Shown here one piece after another: positions 60,033-64,000 of a stretch of DNA of 64,000 bases. Within the stretch, counting starts at the first letter, position 1. Each line of letters opens with the position of its first letter. This stretch comes from Streptomyces malachitofuscus (GTDB lineage Bacteria; Actinomycetota; Actinomycetes; Streptomycetales; Streptomycetaceae). The position numbers were made by a program, and so were the translations under genes. Location of the stretch: the NCBI RefSeq assembly GCF_014650055.1, contig NZ_BMUF01000003.1, positions 310,001 to 374,000 of the forward strand. The letters are read 5' to 3'. The notes below the pieces were generated by a model that saw only the letters and a program-made list of their open reading frames with translations, had not been told where the DNA came from and did no database searches.

Positions 60033-61438
60033 TGCACCCACCCGCACCGGACGGGAACTCCCGCCTTTCCTTCTGGCCGCGCGTGCGCGCCTACGCCGTG
60101 CCGGCCCCCATGATCGAGACCGCGACCGCCCGCCGAAGCGTCGGCGACTGGTCCGGAGCATGCGCCGCGGCAGGCGTCGACGTCGACCTGCGCCTGCGCG
60201 ATCTGGCCCGCACCCACGGCAGGGAACTCGCGGCCCGAGTCCGGCAGGACCTCCGTCACCTGGCGCCCGACCTGCTGCGCTGGCACATGCCGAGAGTCGC
60301 CCCGGACGGACTGCTGCGCCCCGGCCTGACCGTCGCCCTGGCCCGCTACGACACGACGGGGCCGGACGGGCCCCGCCCGGTCCATCTGGTGGTCCGGACC
60401 CCGCCCGCGTGGGCGGACGGCGGCCAGCGCATGAGCCTCACGCTGTGGGACGGTGCGCGGCTGCGGAACGGCGCCGGCCGGCATCCGCATCCACGGCCCG
60501 GCCCGCGGTTCCGGCTCGACCTCCACCGTCACCTGTGGGACGCCCGCCACGCGCACGAACTGCGGCACCGCGCCGGTGCCGGCAGGCCGAACGCCGACAG
60601 CCCCGAGGCGGGGGAGGCGGTGCCGTCCGGGCTGCTTCCGCCGGGCCACCACTGCGCCGTGGACCGCTGGGCGGACGAGGCGCGGACCGTGCTCCGCGAC
60701 GCGGGGCGCACGTCCGGCGCCGTGGTAGTGCGGGCCGGGGCCGGGCACCGGCTGGTCCTCACCCTGCCCGGCGACGGCGACGGCGACGGATCCGCTCCGT
60801 ACACCCTGCGGACCGGGCCGCCGGACACCGCCCGAGCGGCGCCGGTGCTGCCCCTCCTGCCGGATGCCGCCACCCACGTCCTCCCCGACCTCCAACTGCT
60901 CCGGGCCGGTGCGATCGAGGCCGGGCGACTGCATCCCCTGGTCGCCTCCGCGCTCGTACCCGGTCACACGGCGACCGGACCGCCGCCGGTACCGGATCCG
61001 GGGCAGCCGCACCTCGTGGACTGCCGCGGAGCACGGCACCGGATCGGCCTCGTCGACGGCGTGCTGGTCCCCCTGGACCACGCCGAGGACGAGATCCGGC
61101 GGGAGGAACTGCTGGCCGAACTGACCGGAACACCGCTGCCCTGCCTGCAGACCATCGACCGCGCGCACCGGCGGCCGGACTGCCTCACCGGCGTACGCGA
61201 ACGGCTGGACCACGGAGACATCACCGGCGCCCTGACCGTCGTCGAGAACCTGCTCGGACCCAACGCGCGGCTGCGCGGCGGCCCTCTGCGGGAGGAACTC
61301 GAAGCGGCCGCGCTGCGGCGACTCGAGCACGGGTTGTACCGGTCCGGCCTCGCCGGACCCGCGGACGGCCGGGTCGCTCCCGCGCCCGCCCGGCCCGTCG
61401 GCCGCCGCTCCCACCCGCGCCACGCCACGCTCCACTGA
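60032..61438 (+). CDS. Unknown protein, first gene of a MoxR/VWA operon
   Basis: A 468-residue soluble protein that I do not recognise. It begins MHPPAPDGNSRL and has charged helical segments rich in His and Arg. A segment around residues 50-90 (GVDVDLRLRDLARTHGREL) looks like a helical domain, and the C-terminal 50 residues are basic and Pro-rich. No nuclease, protease or signal motif is visible. AAGG nine bases upstream supports the ATG at 60032. It is followed in the same direction by a MoxR-type ATPase and a metallopeptidase/VWA-like protein, so it is probably the substrate, effector or adaptor of that pair. Confidence 0.65.
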   Translation: MHPPAPDGNSRLSFWPRVRAYAVPAPMIETATARRSVGDWSGACAAAGVDVDLRLRDLARTHGRELAARVRQDLRHLAPDLLRWHMPRVAPDGLLRPGLTVALARYDTTGPDGPRPVHLVVRTPPAWADGGQRMSLTLWDGARLRNGAGRHPHPRPGPRFRLDLHRHLWDARHAHELRHRAGAGRPNADSPEAGEAVPSGLLPPGHHCAVDRWADEARTVLRDAGRTSGAVVVRAGAGHRLVLTLPGDGDGDGSAPYTLRTGPPDTARAAPVLPLLPDAATHVLPDLQLLRAGAIEAGRLHPLVASALVPGHTATGPPPVPDPGQPHLVDCRGARHRIGLVDGVLVPLDHAEDEIRREELLAELTGTPLPCLQTIDRAHRRPDCLTGVRERLDHGDITGALTVVENLLGPNARLRGGPLREELEAAALRRLEHGLYRSGLAGPADGRVAPAPARPVGRRSHPRHATLH

Positions 61439-61506
61439 CACCCCGGGGGACGCGCGTTCCCCACGCCCCTTCGTTCACCACCCCACACACCCACAGGTGA
61501 TGCCCC

Positions 61507-62727
61507 GTGCCCGCACCCGCCCTCACCGTCGGCTCCCGGCTCCACGTCGCCGGCGACCTGCTCACCCTCCTGCGCGACACCACCACCGAACCACGCCCGG
61601 ACATCCAGCTGGAGGCGCTCACCCTCGCCGTCGCCGCCGACCTGCCCGTCCTGCTCTGGGGCGAGCCGGGAATCGGCAAGACCGCCGCGCTCACCCAGTT
61701 GGCCGCCGCGCTCGACCTGCCCCTGACCACCGTGATCGCCAGCGTGCACGAGCCGTCCGACTTCTCCGGACTGCCCATCGTCGGGGACGACCCCGCCGAG
61801 CAGGGCGTCCCCATGGCCCCGCCGGACTGGGCGGTGCGCCTGGTCCGGGCCGGCCGGGGCCTGCTGTTCCTGGACGAGCTGTCCACCGCCCCGCCCGCCG
61901 TGCAGGCCGCCCTGCTGCGGCTGGTGCTCGAACGGCGCATCGGCGCACTCCGCCTGCCGCCCGGCGTACGGATCGTCGCCGCCGCCAACCCGCGCGCCTC
62001 GGCGGCCGACGGCTGGGAGCTCAGCCCACCGCTGGCCAACCGGTTCGTGCATCTGAACTGGATCCACGACCACGAGGTCGTCGTCCGCGGTCTCGGCGGG
62101 ACCTGGCCCCGTGCCACACTGCCCCGGCTCGACCCGCGGAAGCTGCCCGAGGCGGTGTCCTTCGCCCGCCGGGCGGTGTGCGAGTTCCTCACCGCCCGGC
62201 CCCCGCTGGTGCACCGGCTGCCCAACAGCGAAACACGCCGGGGTGGCCCCTGGCCCTCGCCGCGCAGCTGGGAGATGACCCTGCACCTGATCGCCTTCGC
62301 TACCGCCGCCGGTTCCTCCCGCGACGTCCTCTCCCTGCTGGTCCGGGGCACCGTCGGTGACGGTCCGGGCCTGGAACTGCTGGCGAGCCTGGACCGGATG
62401 GACCTGCCCGACCCCGAGGTGCTGCTCGCCGACCCGGCGCGCGCCGAGCTGCCCGAGCGGGGCGATCTGCGCCAGGCCGCGCTGGACGCGGTGGTGGCCG
62501 CCGTGCGCGCGCGCCCGGAGAGGTCCCGCTGGGAGGCCGCCTGGGCGCTCCTCGCCCGCGCCGTCGACACCGGGGCGCCCGACCTGGTCGTCGTCCCCGC
62601 GACCACCCTCGCCGCCCTGCGCCGGGAGGACTGGGACGTACCGGCGACGATCGAACGGCTCACCGGGGCCGTGTCGTTGTCCCGGCGCGCGGACCGCGCC
62701 GCGGCCCGGGCGGGTGCGGGCCGATGA
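61507..62727 (+). CDS. MoxR-type AAA+ ATPase
   Basis: A 406-residue AAA+ protein of the MoxR group. Walker A is WGEPGIGKTA (residues 51-60), Walker B LLFLDELS (118-125), and sensor 1 IVAAANP near 160, with a PLANRF arginine-finger region. MoxR ATPases work with VWA-domain proteins as chaperones that assemble or remodel complexes; the next gene supplies such a partner. The GTG start overlaps a preceding AGGTGAT ribosome site region. The stop overlaps the next gene's start by four bases, so the pair is translationally coupled. Confidence 0.9.
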   Translation: MPAPALTVGSRLHVAGDLLTLLRDTTTEPRPDIQLEALTLAVAADLPVLLWGEPGIGKTAALTQLAAALDLPLTTVIASVHEPSDFSGLPIVGDDPAEQGVPMAPPDWAVRLVRAGRGLLFLDELSTAPPAVQAALLRLVLERRIGALRLPPGVRIVAAANPRASAADGWELSPPLANRFVHLNWIHDHEVVVRGLGGTWPRATLPRLDPRKLPEAVSFARRAVCEFLTARPPLVHRLPNSETRRGGPWPSPRSWEMTLHLIAFATAAGSSRDVLSLLVRGTVGDGPGLELLASLDRMDLPDPEVLLADPARAELPERGDLRQAALDAVVAAVRARPERSRWEAAWALLARAVDTGAPDLVVVPATTLAALRREDWDVPATIERLTGAVSLSRRADRAAARAGAGR

Positions 62728-63995
62728 CCGGGCACCCCGCGGCGACCACCGCCCCCGCACTCGACCTCGGCAAACTCCTCGCCGCCCGGCTGCAGGCCGC
62801 CCGCGCCCGGCCCTACCTCGCCACGGCCCTGTTCGCGCTGCACCCCGTCGAGTCCCGGACCGTCCCCACGATGGCCGTCGACCGGCACTGGCGGTGCTAC
62901 GTCTCGCCGGTGTTCGTCGACGCCACGCCCGTGGAGAAACTGGCCGGCGTCTGGGTGCACGAGGTGTCCCACCTGCTGCGCGACCACCACGGACGCAGCG
63001 ACCGGGTGGCCCGCGAGCGCGGACTGAACGGCCCGGGGGAGCGACTGCGGATGAACATCGCCGCCGACTGCGAGATCAACGACGACGTGTACGGGGACGG
63101 GCTGCGACCCCCCGATGACGTGATCCTCCCGGAGACACTGGGGCTGCAGCCCGGCGAGTTGATGGAGGACTACCTGCGCCAGTTCCGGCTGGGCCCGTAC
63201 ACCCAGGGCATGGTCTGGCTGGACTGCGGAAGCGGCGCCGACGGGCTCGAACGGGAGTGGGACCTGGGCCCGGACGGTGCGCACGGCCTCACCGACCAGG
63301 AACGGGACGCGGTCCGCTTCCGGGTGGCGCAGGGCATCACGGCCCGGCCGGGCAACGCGCCGAAGCGGTGGCGGCGTTGGGCGGAGGAGGCGTTCCACCC
63401 GCCCCAGCCCTGGCGCGAGCTGCTGGGTGCCGCGCTGCGCTCCGCCGTCTGCGGCTCCGGCGCGGGCGACGACTACAGCTACGGCCGGCCGGCGCGGAGG
63501 TCGGCCGGGGTACCCGGCGCCGTACTGCCGAGCCTGCGGCGTACGCCGCCCCGGGTGTCGGTCCTCATCGACACCTCAGGCTCGGTCAGCGACGCCGAAC
63601 TGGGCAGTGCGCTGCTGGAGGTCACGGCGATCTCCCGCGCCGTGGGCGGCCGCGGCGACATGGTCTCCGTGGTGCCGTGCGACGCGGCGGCCCATGACGT
63701 GCACCGACTGTGCCGCGCCGAGGGGATTCCGCTGGTGGGCGGCGGCGGCACGGACCTGCGGACCGGTTTCGCCAGAGCGCTCTCCTCGCGGCCCCGGCCG
63801 GATGTCCTCGTCGTCCTCACCGACGGCCAGACGCGCTGGCCGGGTTCACGGCCCCCGTGCCGGACAGTGGTCGGCCTCTTCCCCCGGCAGTCCGCCCGCA
63901 GCTCCTGGAGCGAGGAGAACCCGGACCACGTACCGCACTCCCCGCCCGACTGGGCACGCGTGGTGACCATCGGCGGGGGACCGGTGGCGGGCTGA
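62724..63995 (+). CDS. VWA-like / putative metallopeptidase domain protein (DUF2201 type)
   Basis: A 423-residue protein combining an N-terminal metallopeptidase-like domain and a C-terminal VWA-like domain, as in DUF2201 (PF09967/PF13203) proteins. The zinc-binding HEVSH motif (His79, Glu80, His83) lies in VWVHEVSHLLRDHHG; the MIDAS-like DTSGSVS is near residues 283-289 and DVLVVLTDG near 350. Such proteins pair with MoxR ATPases. The ATG overlaps the MoxR stop. The gene is complete, ending five bases before the window edge; further operon members may lie beyond. Confidence 0.88.
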   Translation: MTGHPAATTAPALDLGKLLAARLQAARARPYLATALFALHPVESRTVPTMAVDRHWRCYVSPVFVDATPVEKLAGVWVHEVSHLLRDHHGRSDRVARERGLNGPGERLRMNIAADCEINDDVYGDGLRPPDDVILPETLGLQPGELMEDYLRQFRLGPYTQGMVWLDCGSGADGLEREWDLGPDGAHGLTDQERDAVRFRVAQGITARPGNAPKRWRRWAEEAFHPPQPWRELLGAALRSAVCGSGAGDDYSYGRPARRSAGVPGAVLPSLRRTPPRVSVLIDTSGSVSDAELGSALLEVTAISRAVGGRGDMVSVVPCDAAAHDVHRLCRAEGIPLVGGGGTDLRTGFARALSSRPRPDVLVVLTDGQTRWPGSRPPCRTVVGLFPRQSARSSWSEENPDHVPHSPPDWARVVTIGGGPVAG

Positions 63996-64000
63996 GGGTG

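Noticed and set aside
1..64000. Integrated plasmid, prophage or insertion sequence
   Set aside because: No integrase, transposase, terminal inverted repeats of IS size, or duplication of the tRNA 3' end was found; base composition looks uniform.

Overview
The window is chromosomal DNA of a Streptomyces or very close relative. It is GC-rich with strong third-position GC, and it carries several Streptomyces hallmarks: an XRE/DUF5753 regulator next to a DUF574-type methyltransferase, snapalysin, an S. violaceoruber-type phospholipase A2, a giant LAL regulator, a DmdR/IdeR iron box, and SigB-type promoter spelling. I see no rRNA, CRISPR array, insertion sequence, phage or conjugative element. One tRNA gene is present.

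Layout. 0-7.2 kb: end of a regulator gene, a methyltransferase, a molybdopterin oxidoreductase that lacks the usual [4Fe-4S] cysteines with a coupled small helical protein, a TPR protein and two small proteins. 7.5-8.4 kb: a secreted polyester-hydrolase-like cutinase. 8.6-13.7 kb: a LAL regulator carrying an internal tandem repeat array, then a PucR/CdaR-type regulator. 13.7-19.0 kb: an interspersed repeat with a nested palindrome, then a five-gene livFGHMJ-type ABC importer operon. 19-25.4 kb: a DNA-glycosylase-like protein, an aldo/keto reductase, snapalysin, a tRNA-Gly(UCC), a secretory lipase, an S1 protease and a coiled-coil protein. 25.8-33.2 kb: an antiporter, a CelD-like acetyltransferase, a membrane protein, HtpG, and a TetR regulator divergent from a 3-hydroxyisobutyrate-dehydrogenase-like enzyme.

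33.2-43.7 kb: an RsbQ-RsbP-STAS partner-switch operon, a locus resembling N-acetylglutaminylglutamine (NAGGN) biosynthesis (carboxylate-amine ligase, AsnO-type amidotransferase, S9 peptidase), an RsbW-like kinase, a decayed PP2C/kinase pseudogene and an APH-like kinase. 43.8-52.2 kb: MsrA, an AhpD-like protein, a secreted discoidin/beta-helix protein, a large catalase with a SigB-like promoter, and a radical SAM SplB-like protein. 52.2-56.2 kb: an iron-box-controlled siderophore importer. 56.2-59.9 kb: a nucleotidyltransferase, phospholipase A2, a LacI regulator, and a deletion scar joining a sugar-permease tail to a truncated isomerase with an amber codon. 60-64 kb: an unknown protein with MoxR ATPase and a VWA-like protein.

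How the genes fit together. Several blocks point to stress adaptation: the Rsb module, the catalase, MsrA, AhpD, HtpG and the NAGGN-like osmolyte locus. A second theme is secreted degradation (cutinase, snapalysin, lipase, S1 protease, phospholipase, beta-helix protein), partly under LacI-like operators. The observations most worth a second look are the tRNA-Gly with an atypical T-loop, the cysteine-less molybdoenzyme, the repeat-expanded LAL regulator, the NAGGN-like locus without its synthetase, and the MoxR/VWA triad. All calls come from reading sequence and translations only; family names rest on remembered motifs, not on database searches.
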